Below, piece after piece: positions 45,471 to 54,991 of a DNA stretch of 64,000 bases. Below the pieces are notes generated by a model. That model saw nothing but the letters and a program-made list of their open reading frames with translations, was not told where the DNA came from and ran no database searches. The position numbers and the translations under genes are program-made. The first letter of the stretch is position 1; each line of letters starts with the position of its first letter. The stretch is from an uncultured Caulobacter sp. (GTDB taxonomy: Bacteria; Pseudomonadota; Alphaproteobacteria; Caulobacterales; Caulobacteraceae), in assembly GCA_913776195.1 (NCBI GenBank), contig CAJYMH010000011.1:1-64000 (forward strand). Reading direction: 5' to 3'.

Positions 45471-45530
45471 GTGCGCCCCTCCTTGGTTTCGAATCCTAAA
45501 GCCAGCCCCGGCTTGGTTGATAGTCACCTG

Positions 45531-45574
45531 ACCACTTTAATACCAATTTGTCGAGTGGATTTGATTGGTAATAA
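45531..45574. promoter_or_regulatory. Candidate GntR (NagR-type) operator with overlapping promoter
   Basis: TACCAAT (45541-45547) and ATTGGTA (45564-45570) are perfect 7-bp arms with a 16-bp spacer; a further ACCA half-site lies at 45531-45534. TGGT/ACCA half-sites are typical for HutC-type regulators. The right arm overlaps a possible -10 (TAATAA at 45569-45574) with TTGTCG at 45548 as a poor -35, so binding would block transcription toward the receptor. The region is AT-rich for this window. Confidence 0.55.
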
Positions 45575-45723
45575 TTTGGGCTTGCCAACTTTCGTTTTTC
45601 CGTCACAGTCTCGCTCCGAGGCTATTGCTACGGCCAAATGCGGCGGGGGACGCCGCGCATTGGTATCCTATTGGGCTTAGGTCGGCTCCGGGGTTCAATC
45701 CCGGCGAAGAGGGGAGAATTCGG

Positions 45724-48363
45724 ATGACTCTTAAGAAGGCGCTGTTGGCCACGTCGGCCGGAATGATCGCGATGATGGCCGCCGCGCCGTCGTTCGCGCA
45801 GGACACGGCCGTCGACGAGGTGATCGTCACCGGCATCCGCGCGTCGCTGCAGGCGGCGATCGAGCAGAAGCGCAACGCGGACATGATCCAGGAGGTTGTG
45901 ACCGCCCAGGACATCGGCAAGTTTCCGGACAAGAACATCGCCGACTCCCTGAGCCGCGTGACCGGCGTGAACGTGGTGACCGGCTCGGCCGCTGCCGGCG
46001 GCTTCGGCGAGAATGAGCGCGTCTCGATTCGCGGCACCGACCCGAACCTGAACCTGACCCTGATGAACGGCCACAACCTGGCGACCGGCGACTGGTTCGT
46101 CCTGGACCAGCAGAACGGCGGCCGTTCGTTCAACTACTCCATGCTGCCGGCCGAGCTGGTGGGCACCTTGGAAGTGTACAAGAGCTCGCAGGCGGACCTG
46201 CCGGAAGGCGGCGTCGGTGGCACGGTCAACGTGCATACCCGCAAGCCGCTTGATCTGCCGAGCATGACCTTCAACGCCACGGCCCAAGGCGTGTACGCCC
46301 AGCGCGCCGACAAGTTCGACCCGCAGGTTTCCGCCCTGGCCAGCTGGAAGGACGACACGGGCAGCTTCGGCGTCCTAGTGGCCGGCTTCTACCAAAAGCG
46401 CCACCTGCGCCGGGATGGCCAGGAGATCCTCGGCTACAACGAGATCACCAACTTCCGCGGCACGGGCCAGACGGTCCTGGCGCCGGCCCTGATCGGCAAC
46501 GCCTATTTCCAGCAGACCCGCGTCCGCAAGGGCGGCAACATCGTCGCCCAGTGGAAGCCGACCGAGAAGCTGGAGCTTGAGCTGTCGGGCCTCTACACCC
46601 GCATGGACGCCGACAACGTCAACGCCAACAACATGGCGTGGGTGTCGCGTCTGCTGAACACCAACTCCACCGTCGGCAGCCCGGACGACGCCCTGGCCAG
46701 CTACACGATCGCCAACGGCGTGCTGACCTCGGCCACCTGGCGTCCGACCACCGCGAGCGGCGGCCTGGTTCAGGGGCGCGTGCAGGACGACATCTTCCGT
46801 GAAGCCTATTCGTCGACCTGGGTCGTCAATTTGGACGGCAAGTACGAGGTGAATGACAACCTGACCCTGTCGGGCCAGATCGGCTACACCGAAGGCAAGG
46901 GCGTCACCAAGGACACCTATGCCTGGGAGACCCTGTGGAATACGGGCATGAGCTATACGCTCGGCTCGCCGATCACCTCGGTGACCTATACGGGCATGCC
47001 GAGTGATCCGACGGCTCCGGCCTATCTGAACAATCTCTACAGCTGGTCGTGGGGCGGCCGTCAGGTCAGCCCGGACGAAGAGTTCTACGCCAAGGGCGAC
47101 GCCGAATGGCTGCTCGACAACGGCGTGTTCCAGAGCCTGAACTTCGGCGCGCGGTTCACCGACCATACCCGCGAGGGCAACTACACGGCCTATAGCTGGG
47201 CCGGGAACACCAGCGGCACGACCCCGGGTCTGGGCGCGGTCTATGACGGTGACAGCACGCCCTCGAACTACGGTTCGGGCCTGGGCGGCCTGCAGGGCTA
47301 CACCATCTCCGACATGGGCAAGGTGCGGGCCTATCTGGACGGCAACAACGGCGGCCGCCAGTTCGCTTTCTACCCGCCGCAGAGCTTCTCTGTGCAGGAG
47401 AAGACCAGCGCCCTCTACGGGATGGTCAAGCTGAAGGGCGAGCGTTGGCGCGGTAATGTCGGTGTGCGCGCCGTGCACACCGACACCGACACCACCCAAT
47501 ATTCGTCCACGGCCCCGAACCCGACAATCACGAACCAGTTCGGCAGCTGGGGCGAAGTGAACAACAGCCGCGACTACTGGGACGTTCTGCCCAGCGCCAA
47601 CCTGACGGTGGAAGCGACGGACGACGTGCTGCTGCGCTTCTCGGCGGCGAAGGTGATGGCCCGTCCGGGTTACGCCCAGCTGGCCAGCTCCCTGAGCCTG
47701 AACGAACTGGCCCTGACCGGCACCGCCGGCGGCAACCCGGACCTGGATCCGTTCCGCGCCTGGCAGTTCAACGCGGTCGGCGAGTGGTATTACGCCCCCG
47801 AGGCTCTGCTGTCGGTCGGCGTGTTCTATCTGGACATCGAGAGCTACATCACCAGCCAGACGTTCACGGGCTTCTACCGCACGCAGCAGAACCCGCAGGG
47901 CGCCAACTTCCGCATCACCGGCCCGGTGAACGGCGGCGGCGGCTCCAACCGCGGCTTCGAGGCGAGCCTGCAGCAGCCGATCGGCGCGGGCTTCGGCTTC
48001 ATCGCCAACTACACCTACTCCGACGCCGAAACCGACCTCGGCAAGCCGATCGATGGCAGCTCGAAGAACACCTACAACCTGACGGGCTACTTCGAGAACG
48101 ACCTGATCAGCGCCCGCGTGGCCTACAACTTCCGGTCCAAGTTCAAGTCCGGCGTCGATCGGGGCACGGACATGTGGCAGGACGATATCTCGTCCCTGGA
48201 CGCCTCGCTCATCGTCAATCTGACGGAGAATGTGGCCCTGAGCTTCGACGCCCAGAACCTGACCCGCGAGAAGCTGGTCTACTACGTCGGCGATCCGAGC
48301 GTTCCGCGCGCGATCTACGACAACGGCCGCGTCTTCTACGCCGGCGCCCGGTTCAAGTTCTGA
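45724..48363 (+). CDS. TonB-dependent receptor of the GlcNAc/chitooligosaccharide cluster
   Basis: 879 residues from the ATG at 45724 (GAGGGGAGAA upstream), opening a signal peptide (MTLKKALLATSAGMIAMMAA, cleavage after SFA). TonB box-like DEVIVTGIRASLQAAIEQKR, then a plug of the long 'Caulobacter-type' class (IGKFPDKNIADSLSRVTGVN, SIRGTDPNLNLTLMNGH, SSQADLPEGGVGGTVNVHTR) and a barrel ending NGRVFYAGARFKF. In Caulobacter a receptor of this class at the nag locus transports N-acetylglucosamine or its oligomers. Location between the nag repressor, an exo-hexosaminidase and the PTS makes the same role likely. Repressor site upstream. Confidence 0.93.
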   Translation: MTLKKALLATSAGMIAMMAAAPSFAQDTAVDEVIVTGIRASLQAAIEQKRNADMIQEVVTAQDIGKFPDKNIADSLSRVTGVNVVTGSAAAGGFGENERVSIRGTDPNLNLTLMNGHNLATGDWFVLDQQNGGRSFNYSMLPAELVGTLEVYKSSQADLPEGGVGGTVNVHTRKPLDLPSMTFNATAQGVYAQRADKFDPQVSALASWKDDTGSFGVLVAGFYQKRHLRRDGQEILGYNEITNFRGTGQTVLAPALIGNAYFQQTRVRKGGNIVAQWKPTEKLELELSGLYTRMDADNVNANNMAWVSRLLNTNSTVGSPDDALASYTIANGVLTSATWRPTTASGGLVQGRVQDDIFREAYSSTWVVNLDGKYEVNDNLTLSGQIGYTEGKGVTKDTYAWETLWNTGMSYTLGSPITSVTYTGMPSDPTAPAYLNNLYSWSWGGRQVSPDEEFYAKGDAEWLLDNGVFQSLNFGARFTDHTREGNYTAYSWAGNTSGTTPGLGAVYDGDSTPSNYGSGLGGLQGYTISDMGKVRAYLDGNNGGRQFAFYPPQSFSVQEKTSALYGMVKLKGERWRGNVGVRAVHTDTDTTQYSSTAPNPTITNQFGSWGEVNNSRDYWDVLPSANLTVEATDDVLLRFSAAKVMARPGYAQLASSLSLNELALTGTAGGNPDLDPFRAWQFNAVGEWYYAPEALLSVGVFYLDIESYITSQTFTGFYRTQQNPQGANFRITGPVNGGGGSNRGFEASLQQPIGAGFGFIANYTYSDAETDLGKPIDGSSKNTYNLTGYFENDLISARVAYNFRSKFKSGVDRGTDMWQDDISSLDASLIVNLTENVALSFDAQNLTREKLVYYVGDPSVPRAIYDNGRVFYAGARFKF

Positions 48364-48368
48364 GTGAA

Positions 48369-48394
48369 CGGAGCCCGGCTCCGGTCGGGCTCCG
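48369..48394 (+). terminator. Stem-loop after the nag TonB receptor (no T tract)
   Basis: A perfect 9-bp stem CGGAGCCCG (48369-48377) / CGGGCTCCG (48386-48394) with an 8-nt loop lies 5 nt after the receptor stop. With no T run after it, this is more likely an RNA-stabilising 3' structure or a partial terminator that sets the receptor-to-enzyme ratio. Confidence 0.5.
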
Positions 48395-48481
48395 CGAGTT
48401 GATTAAGGCGCGGCTTGCTTCAGGATCGACCCATGATCTTCAAGCCGCGCCGTCTTCAGTATCCCCAAGGTCTGCAACTGA

Positions 48482-48514
48482 AGCGGGGCGGCGCTCGCCG
48501 CTCCGCTCTTTTTT
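48482..48514 (+). terminator. Strong intrinsic terminator just before the hexosaminidase gene
   Basis: Arms AGCGGGGCGGCG (48482-48493) and CGCCGCTCCGCT (48496-48507) match at 11 of 12 positions around a 2-nt turn (functional loop slightly larger) and are followed by CTTTTTT. The T run ends 13 nt before the hexosaminidase ATG, so a transcript initiated after it would be leaderless or nearly so. It therefore behaves as a leader attenuator, or the enzyme operon relies on read-through. Confidence 0.75.
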
Positions 48515-48527
48515 CGCGGGTTATGAC

Positions 48528-50774
48528 ATGCTGACCAGATTACTTGCCTCCGTCGCCTTCGGCGCCGTCGCCACCGCGGCCTTCGCGACGCCCAACATCG
48601 TTCCGGCCCCGGCGGAGGTGGTCTCCGCCGCCGGAACCTTCGAATGGAAGAACGGGGCAGGCATCGCGGTCTCGGCCGGCGACGAGGGCGCGCGGTTCGC
48701 AGCCCAACAGTTGTCCGACCTCTTGAAGCGTGGCCGGAACCTCGATGCGCCGCTGGTGGGGCAGGGCGGTTCGGTCCGCTTCGTGCGCGCGCCGGGCATG
48801 GCCAGGGAAAGCTATGACCTGACCGTGGGCGGGCAGGGGGCCGTGATCACAGCCAGCGACGACGCGGGTCTGCTGTATGGCGCCATGAGCCTGTGGCAGA
48901 TGACCCAGGCTGCGCCGGGCAAGGGCTCCGCCGTCATCGAGGAAGTCGCCATCAAGGACGGCCCGCGCTTCGCCTGGCGGGGCCTGATGGTGGACAGCGC
49001 CCGCCACTTCCAGTCGGTGGAGTGGATCAAGGGCATGATTGACCGCATGTCGGTCTACAAGTTCAACACCCTTCACTGGCATCTGGTGGACGACCAGGGC
49101 TGGCGCATCGAGATCAAGAAATACCCGAAGTTGACCGAGGTCGGCGCCTGGCGCATCCCGGCGGGCGAGGCGGGAAAGGCCGGCAAGTACGGCGGCTTCT
49201 ACACCCAGGACGAGATCCGCGAGGTGGTCGCCTACGCCGCCAAGCGCAACATCACGATCGTGCCGGAGATCGAAACGCCGGGTCACGCCCACGCGCCCAT
49301 CGTCGCCTATCCGCAGCTGGGCTCGGCGCCGACGCCGCCGACGCAGACGTCGGGCGACTGGGGCGTCTTCCCGTACCTGTACAACACCGACGACAGCACC
49401 TTCACCTTCCTGACGGACGTGCTGGACGAGGTCATGGCCCTGTTTCCGTCGACCTACATCCATGTGGGCGGCGACGAGGCGGTGAAGGACCAGTGGAAGG
49501 CCAGCCCCGCCATCCAGGCCAAGATCAAGGAACTGGGTCTAAAGGACGAGCATGAGCTGCAGAGCTGGTTCATCCAGCGGCTGGGCAAGCATCTGTCGTC
49601 CAAGGGCCGCCGCCTGATCGGCTGGGATGAAATCCTGGAGGGCGGCCTGGCGCCGGACGCCACGGTGATGTCATGGCGTGGGATCGACGGCGCCATCGCC
49701 GCCGCGCGGGCCGGACACGACACGGTGCTGTCGCCGCATCCGACCCTGTACTTCGACAACCGCCAGAGCACCTCGCCGGACGAGGCGCCCGGGCGTGGTG
49801 CGGTGATCAGCCTGGCGGAGGTCTATGGCTTCAACCCGGCGCCGGACGCCCTGACGGAGGCGGAGCGCAAGCACGTGCTGGGCGTGCAGGCGAACCTGTG
49901 GGCCGAGCACATGCGCACCCAGGATCGGGTGACGGCGCAGGCCTTCCCCCGCGCGGCGGCCCTGGCCGAAGTGGCCTGGACGCCGGAGAAGCGCCGGAGC
50001 TGGAAGGGCTTTCTGGACCGCCTGCCGGGTGAGCTGGCGCGGCAGAAGGCGCTGGGCGTCGGCTACAACGCCGTATCGCTGCAGGCGCAAGCGATGATCG
50101 ACCGCGTGGACGGCAAGCTGACGGCGACCCTGAAGTCGCCGCTGCCGGACGTGGCGGTGCGCTACGCGGTGAACGGGCCGGTGACGGCCGCGTCGCCGCT
50201 CTATGACAAGCCGCTGACCCTGGCGGAGGGGGCGAAGCTTACGGCGGCGACCTTCATCGGCGACCAGTCGTTGGGCGCGCCGAAGACCTGGACCGCGACA
50301 GACAAGGGCGCGCGTTTCCGCGTCAGCCAGCAGCTGAAGATGTGCAGCGACAAGCTGGTCTTGAACCTGGAGGACGACGCGCCGCCCAGGGGTGACCGCA
50401 AGCTGTTCCTGATCGACGTGATGGAGCCGTGCTGGGCGTGGCGGGACGTGGATCTGACAGGCGTGAACGGCATCGAGCTGTCGGTGGGGCAGGTGCCGTT
50501 CAACTTCCAGATCGGCGCGGCCAAGGACGAGATCAAGTTCCGCCCGCCCGTGTCGCCGGCCGGCGAGTTCGAGGTTCGAGCCGGCGGTTGCGATGGCGCG
50601 GTGGTGGCGACCCTGCCGCTGGCCCCGGCCGTAAATAATCCGAAAGTGACCAAGCTGACCGCGCCGCTGAGGGCGACGGTCGGGCGCAAGGACCTGTGCT
50701 TCACCTACACCGCGCGCGGCGTCGATCCGATGTGGACCATCGACAGCGTGCAGCTTGTGACCGCGAAAGAGTAG
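48528..50774 (+). CDS. Beta-N-acetylhexosaminidase (GH20)
   Basis: 748 residues from the ATG at 48528 with a signal peptide (MLTRLLASVAFGAVATAAFA). An N-terminal GH20b domain (~20-145) precedes the catalytic barrel: FKWRGLMVDSARHF-like FAWRGLMVDSARHFQ, HWHLVDDQGWRIEIK, EIETPGHAHAPIVAYPQL, and the catalytic Asp316-Glu317 pair in VGGDEAVKD. The C-terminal ~200 residues include a chitobiase-like C-domain (VRYAVNGPVTAASPLYDKPL) and an extra beta-rich region with NPCBM-like content (GVNGIELSVGQVPFNFQIGA). It releases GlcNAc from chitooligosaccharides in the periplasm, feeding the PTS encoded next. The start has a weak ribosome binding site and lies just after a terminator. Confidence 0.95.
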   Translation: MLTRLLASVAFGAVATAAFATPNIVPAPAEVVSAAGTFEWKNGAGIAVSAGDEGARFAAQQLSDLLKRGRNLDAPLVGQGGSVRFVRAPGMARESYDLTVGGQGAVITASDDAGLLYGAMSLWQMTQAAPGKGSAVIEEVAIKDGPRFAWRGLMVDSARHFQSVEWIKGMIDRMSVYKFNTLHWHLVDDQGWRIEIKKYPKLTEVGAWRIPAGEAGKAGKYGGFYTQDEIREVVAYAAKRNITIVPEIETPGHAHAPIVAYPQLGSAPTPPTQTSGDWGVFPYLYNTDDSTFTFLTDVLDEVMALFPSTYIHVGGDEAVKDQWKASPAIQAKIKELGLKDEHELQSWFIQRLGKHLSSKGRRLIGWDEILEGGLAPDATVMSWRGIDGAIAAARAGHDTVLSPHPTLYFDNRQSTSPDEAPGRGAVISLAEVYGFNPAPDALTEAERKHVLGVQANLWAEHMRTQDRVTAQAFPRAAALAEVAWTPEKRRSWKGFLDRLPGELARQKALGVGYNAVSLQAQAMIDRVDGKLTATLKSPLPDVAVRYAVNGPVTAASPLYDKPLTLAEGAKLTAATFIGDQSLGAPKTWTATDKGARFRVSQQLKMCSDKLVLNLEDDAPPRGDRKLFLIDVMEPCWAWRDVDLTGVNGIELSVGQVPFNFQIGAAKDEIKFRPPVSPAGEFEVRAGGCDGAVVATLPLAPAVNNPKVTKLTAPLRATVGRKDLCFTYTARGVDPMWTIDSVQLVTAKE

Positions 50775-50777
50775 CTT

Positions 50778-53291
50778 ATGGCCGACCTCGTCCTCCTCGC
50801 GCCCCTCAAGGGGTGGATCGCGCCGCTGGACGAAACGCCCGACCCGGTCTTCGCCGAGCGGATGATGGGCGACGGCGTGGCCATCGACCCGACGGACGGG
50901 ACGCTGCATGCGCCGTGCGATGGAGAGGTGGTCAACATCCACCGGGCCCGGCACGCGCTGACCATCCGCTCGAAGGAGGGGGTCGAGGTGCTGATGCATC
51001 TGGGCCTGGAGACCGTGGCGCTGGACGGCGAAGGGTTCGAGGTTCTGGTGTCCGAGGGCCAGGCGGTGAAGGCGGCCCAGCCGCTGGTGCGCTTCGACCT
51101 GGACCTGCTGGCGCAGAGGGCCAAGAGCCTGATCACGCCGGTGATCGTCGCCAATGGCGAGCTGTTCGCCATATCGACCCGGCAGGTGAATCGCGAGATC
51201 GAGGTCGGTGAGCCGCTGCTGGTCCTGCGCCGTTCAGACAGCGCGCTTGAGGTCGCGGCGCCAGGCGGCCCTGTCGCCAGTCGCGGCCTGACCGTGCCGC
51301 TGGCCCATGGTCTGCACGCCCGTCCGGCCGCGCGCATCGCCGCCGAGGCCAAGGGGTTCGAGGCCGAGGTGTTCATCAGCGCCCTGAACCGCCGGGCCAG
51401 CGCCCGCAGCCCGGTTGGGATCATGTCGCTGGCCATCCGTCATGGCGACGCGATCACCGTCAGCGCCGAGGGCGCGGACGCCGAGGCCGCGGTGTTCGCG
51501 GTGGCGGGCCTGATCGAGGGCGGCATGGGGGAGGCGGGGGCGGCGCCCATGGCTGAGCCTGTCGCGGCCCCCGCGCCGAAGCCGAGAGGCAAGCCGGCGG
51601 ACGGGGCGTTGCGCGGGGTGACCGCCTCGCCCGGCCTGGCCATCGGTCGGGCCGTGCCGCTGACCGCTCGCCAGATCGTGGTGGAGGAGCAGGGTCAGGG
51701 GGCGGAGCTGGAGGACGACGCCCTGTCGGCGGCCCTGGCGTCTGTCCGCGCCCGCATCGAGGAGAACGCCCAGAGCGGCGATGCGGCGCGGCGCGCCATC
51801 CTGTCGGCGCATGCGGCGTTCCTGGACGACCCCGAACTGGTCGCCGCCGCGCGCCGCCTGACCGACGCGGGCAAGAGCGCGGGCTTCGCCTGGCGCAAGG
51901 CCGTGGGCGGCTATGTGGACGTCCTGAAGAGTCTGGGCGACCGGCGCATGGCCGAGCGGGTGGACGATCTGCTGGACCTGGAGCGGCAGGTGCTGCTGAC
52001 TCTGGCGGGCGAAGACCCGGAGGGGGCGCTCGATCTGCCGCCGGACGCGATCCTGCTGGCCGATGAGATGCTGCCGTCTCAGCTTATGGCGCTGAAGCCG
52101 GGACAGGCGGCGGGGTTCTGCACTGCGCGGGGCGGCCCGACGTCGCACGTGGCGATCCTGGCGGCGGCCATGGGATTGCCGGCCATCGTGGCGGCGGGCG
52201 AGGGCGTTCTGGCGGTGACCAAAGGGACGGCCCTGATCCTGGACGCGGACGCCGGACTGCTGCGCGTCGCGCCGGACGCGCGGGCGCTGGAGGCGGCGCA
52301 GACGACCCTGGCGACGCGCCAGCAGCGCCGAGCGGCGGCGCAGGCGGCGGCGAAGGAAGCCTGCCGCATGAGCGACGGCGCGCGGATCGAGGTGTTCGCC
52401 AATGTCGGCAGCCTGAAGGACGCTCAGAACGCGCTGGCGGCGGGGGCGGAGGGCAGCGGTCTGCTGCGCACGGAGTTCCTGTTCCTGGAGCGCGACACGC
52501 CGCCGGATGAGGCGGAGCAGGCGGCGCGTTACCAGGCCATCGCCGACGCGCTGGAGGGGCGGCCGCTGGTGATCCGCACCCTGGACATCGGGGCCGACAA
52601 GCCGGCGCCCTATCTGCCCATGCCGGCGGAGGAGAATCCCGCCCTGGGCCTGCGCGGGGTGCGCATCGGTCTGTGGCGGCCGGCGATCCTCAAGACCCAG
52701 TTACGGGCGATCCTGTCGGTGAAGCCGCTGGGCCAATGCAAGATCATGCTGCCGATGGTCAGCGGAGTGGACGAGCTGCGCGCCGTCCGCGCCTTGCTGG
52801 ACGAGGTGAAGCGCGAGCTTGGCGTGACCGGGACAGTCGAGCTGGGCGTCATGGTCGAGACCCCGGCGGCGGCGGTGATGGCCGACGCCCTGGCGACCGA
52901 GGCGGACTTCCTGTCCATCGGCACCAACGACCTGACGCAGTACGTGCTGGCCATGGACCGGGGCAATCCGGAGCTGGCGGCGCGCATCGACGCGCTGGAC
53001 CCGGCGGTGCTTCGCCTGATCGCCCAAACGACGGCAGGGGCGCAAAAGCACGGGCGCTGGGTCGGGGTTTGCGGAGGCCTGGCCTCCGACCTCGCCGCGG
53101 CGCCGATCCTGATCGGGCTTGGGGTGACAGAGCTGTCGGCCACGGCGGCGGTCGTGCCGGAGCTGAAGGCCTTGATCCGCACCCTTGATCCCGCCAGCTG
53201 TCGCGCTCTGGCGGCCGAGGCCCTGAACCAGACCACGGCGCAGGACGTGCGTGGGCTCGTCAAACATTTCTCGCCGGAGATGGCCGCATGA
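50778..53291 (+). CDS. PTS EIIA(Glc-type)-HPr-EI fusion protein (NagF-like)
   Basis: 837 residues, starting 3 nt after the hexosaminidase stop. Three PTS modules in one chain: EIIA-Glc type (~1-145; phospho-acceptor His74 in EVLMHLGLETV), HPr (~165-250; His180 in AHGLHARPAARIA), and Enzyme I (~275-837; GVTASPGLAIGRAV, His457 in GGPTSHVAILAAAMG, and the PEP-binding barrel with GLLRTEFLFLERDTPPDE and LSIGTNDLTQYVLAMDR). The protein carries phosphate from PEP to the EIIB of NagE, so the cluster needs no general PTS proteins. The next gene overlaps its stop (ATGA). Confidence 0.95.
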   Translation: MADLVLLAPLKGWIAPLDETPDPVFAERMMGDGVAIDPTDGTLHAPCDGEVVNIHRARHALTIRSKEGVEVLMHLGLETVALDGEGFEVLVSEGQAVKAAQPLVRFDLDLLAQRAKSLITPVIVANGELFAISTRQVNREIEVGEPLLVLRRSDSALEVAAPGGPVASRGLTVPLAHGLHARPAARIAAEAKGFEAEVFISALNRRASARSPVGIMSLAIRHGDAITVSAEGADAEAAVFAVAGLIEGGMGEAGAAPMAEPVAAPAPKPRGKPADGALRGVTASPGLAIGRAVPLTARQIVVEEQGQGAELEDDALSAALASVRARIEENAQSGDAARRAILSAHAAFLDDPELVAAARRLTDAGKSAGFAWRKAVGGYVDVLKSLGDRRMAERVDDLLDLERQVLLTLAGEDPEGALDLPPDAILLADEMLPSQLMALKPGQAAGFCTARGGPTSHVAILAAAMGLPAIVAAGEGVLAVTKGTALILDADAGLLRVAPDARALEAAQTTLATRQQRRAAAQAAAKEACRMSDGARIEVFANVGSLKDAQNALAAGAEGSGLLRTEFLFLERDTPPDEAEQAARYQAIADALEGRPLVIRTLDIGADKPAPYLPMPAEENPALGLRGVRIGLWRPAILKTQLRAILSVKPLGQCKIMLPMVSGVDELRAVRALLDEVKRELGVTGTVELGVMVETPAAAVMADALATEADFLSIGTNDLTQYVLAMDRGNPELAARIDALDPAVLRLIAQTTAGAQKHGRWVGVCGGLASDLAAAPILIGLGVTELSATAAVVPELKALIRTLDPASCRALAAEALNQTTAQDVRGLVKHFSPEMAA

Positions 53292-54988
53292 AGTCGCCGC
53301 TCGAAATCCTGCAGCCCCTGGGCCGGGCGCTGATGCTGCCCATCGCGGTCCTGCCGATCGCGGGGCTGCTGCTGCGGCTGGGTCAGCCGGACCTGCTGAA
53401 CATCCCGTTCGTGGCGGCGGCGGGGGACGCGATCTTCGCGCACCTGGGCCTGCTGTTCGCGGTGGGCGTGGCCGTGGGTCTGGCGCGGGAGAACAACGGG
53501 GCGGCGGGGCTGGCGGGGCTGGTCGGATTCCTGATCGCCACCGAGGGTGCGAAGGTGCTGCTGCATGTGCCCGCCGACATCACCGGCGATCTGGCCGTGG
53601 CGGCGTTCAAGGCCAAGGCCATCGCCAAGCTGGCGGTGCCGATAGGCATTCTCAGCGGAGTGCTGGGCGGACTGTTCTACAACCGGTTCTCGACTATCAA
53701 GCTGCCGGAATATCTGGCCTTCTTCGGCGGGCGGCGGTTCGTGCCCATCGTCAGCGGCTTTGCGGGCCTGGGCGTCGCCCTGGCCGTGGGGCTGGGGTAC
53801 GACGCGGTGAACGGCGGCATGGACGGGCTGAGCCGGGCCATCGTCAGTTCGGGCGAGATCGGGCTGTTCGTTTATGGCGCGCTGAATCGGCTGCTGATCG
53901 TCACCGGCCTGCACCACATCCTCAACAACATCGCCTGGTTCATCGTCGGCGATTTCAACGGGGCGACCGGGGACATCAAGCGGTTCTTCGCGGGCGATCC
54001 GACGGCGGGCGGATTCCAGGCTGGCTTCTTCCCGGTGATGATGTTCGGCCTGCCGGCGGCGTGCCTGGCCATGTACCATGCGGCCCGGCCGGAGCGCCGC
54101 AAGGCGGTGGGCGGCATGCTGTTCTCCATGGCGCTGACCGCGTTCCTCACCGGTGTGACCGAACCCATCGAGTTCAGCTTCATGTTCCTGGCCCCAGCGC
54201 TGTACGCGATCCACGCGGTGCTGACCGGCGCGGGCATGGCGCTGATGGACGTGTTGGGCGTGCGGCTGGGCTTCGGCTTCTCGGCCGGGCTGTTCGACTA
54301 TGTGCTGAACTTCGGCAAGGCGACCAAGCCGCTGATGCTGCTGCCCATCGGGGCGGCCTATGCGGCGGTCTATTACTTCGCGTTCCGCTGGGCGATCGCC
54401 AAGTTCGACCTGAAGACTCCGGGCCGCGAGCCGGAAGGCGAGATCGCCCTGGACGCCAGTGTGGCTTCAAGCGGCGGGCGTGGAGCGGACTTCACCGCCG
54501 CCCTGGGCGGAGCGGGGAATCTGGTCTCGGTCGACGCCTGCACCACGCGCCTGCGCCTGATCGTAAACAGCCAGAAGGCGGTGGACGAGGTGCGGCTGAA
54601 GGCCCTGGGCGCACGCGGGATCGTGCGGCCGTCGGACAAGGCGCTGCAGGTGGTGCTCGGACCCATCGCCGATGCGGTGGCCAGCGAAATCCGCGCGGCC
54701 GGCGGCGGGCAGGCCAAGGCCGCCGCGCCCGTGGCCGAGACCGCCAAGGTCCCGGTCAGCGAGATCGACGGCGCGCCGTGGCTGAAGGCGCTGGGCGGAT
54801 CGGACAACATCGGCGAACTGTCGGTGTGCTCCAGCCGTCTGCGGCTGCGGGTGATCGACGAGGCCAGGGTGGACGAGGCGGCGTTGCGGCGGCTGGGCGC
54901 GCGGGGCTTCGCCCGGCCGGCCGGCGCGCTGCATGTGCTGATCGGACCCAAGGCTGAAGCGGTGGCCGCAGCGTTGCAAAAGGCCTGA
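53288..54988 (+). CDS. nagE: GlcNAc-specific PTS permease EIIC-EIIB-EIIB
   Basis: 566 residues. EIIC (~1-370): LQPLGRALMLPIAVLPIAGL, multiple helices, and GLHHILNNIAWFIVG, GVTEPIEFSFMFLAP typical of the Glc/GlcNAc superfamily. Two EIIB domains follow: the first (~395-475) with phospho-Cys418 in VDACTTRLRL, the second (~495-566) with Cys514 in LSVCSSRLRLRV. Usual NagE has only one EIIB, with or without EIIA. The second EIIB has an altered surrounding motif (SVCSSR for DACTTR) and may be a regulator or an alternative phosphodonor. It imports GlcNAc as GlcNAc-6-P. Coupled to the EI fusion by ATGA. Confidence 0.93.
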   Translation: MKSPLEILQPLGRALMLPIAVLPIAGLLLRLGQPDLLNIPFVAAAGDAIFAHLGLLFAVGVAVGLARENNGAAGLAGLVGFLIATEGAKVLLHVPADITGDLAVAAFKAKAIAKLAVPIGILSGVLGGLFYNRFSTIKLPEYLAFFGGRRFVPIVSGFAGLGVALAVGLGYDAVNGGMDGLSRAIVSSGEIGLFVYGALNRLLIVTGLHHILNNIAWFIVGDFNGATGDIKRFFAGDPTAGGFQAGFFPVMMFGLPAACLAMYHAARPERRKAVGGMLFSMALTAFLTGVTEPIEFSFMFLAPALYAIHAVLTGAGMALMDVLGVRLGFGFSAGLFDYVLNFGKATKPLMLLPIGAAYAAVYYFAFRWAIAKFDLKTPGREPEGEIALDASVASSGGRGADFTAALGGAGNLVSVDACTTRLRLIVNSQKAVDEVRLKALGARGIVRPSDKALQVVLGPIADAVASEIRAAGGGQAKAAAPVAETAKVPVSEIDGAPWLKALGGSDNIGELSVCSSRLRLRVIDEARVDEAALRRLGARGFARPAGALHVLIGPKAEAVAAALQKA

Positions 54989-54991
54989 TCC

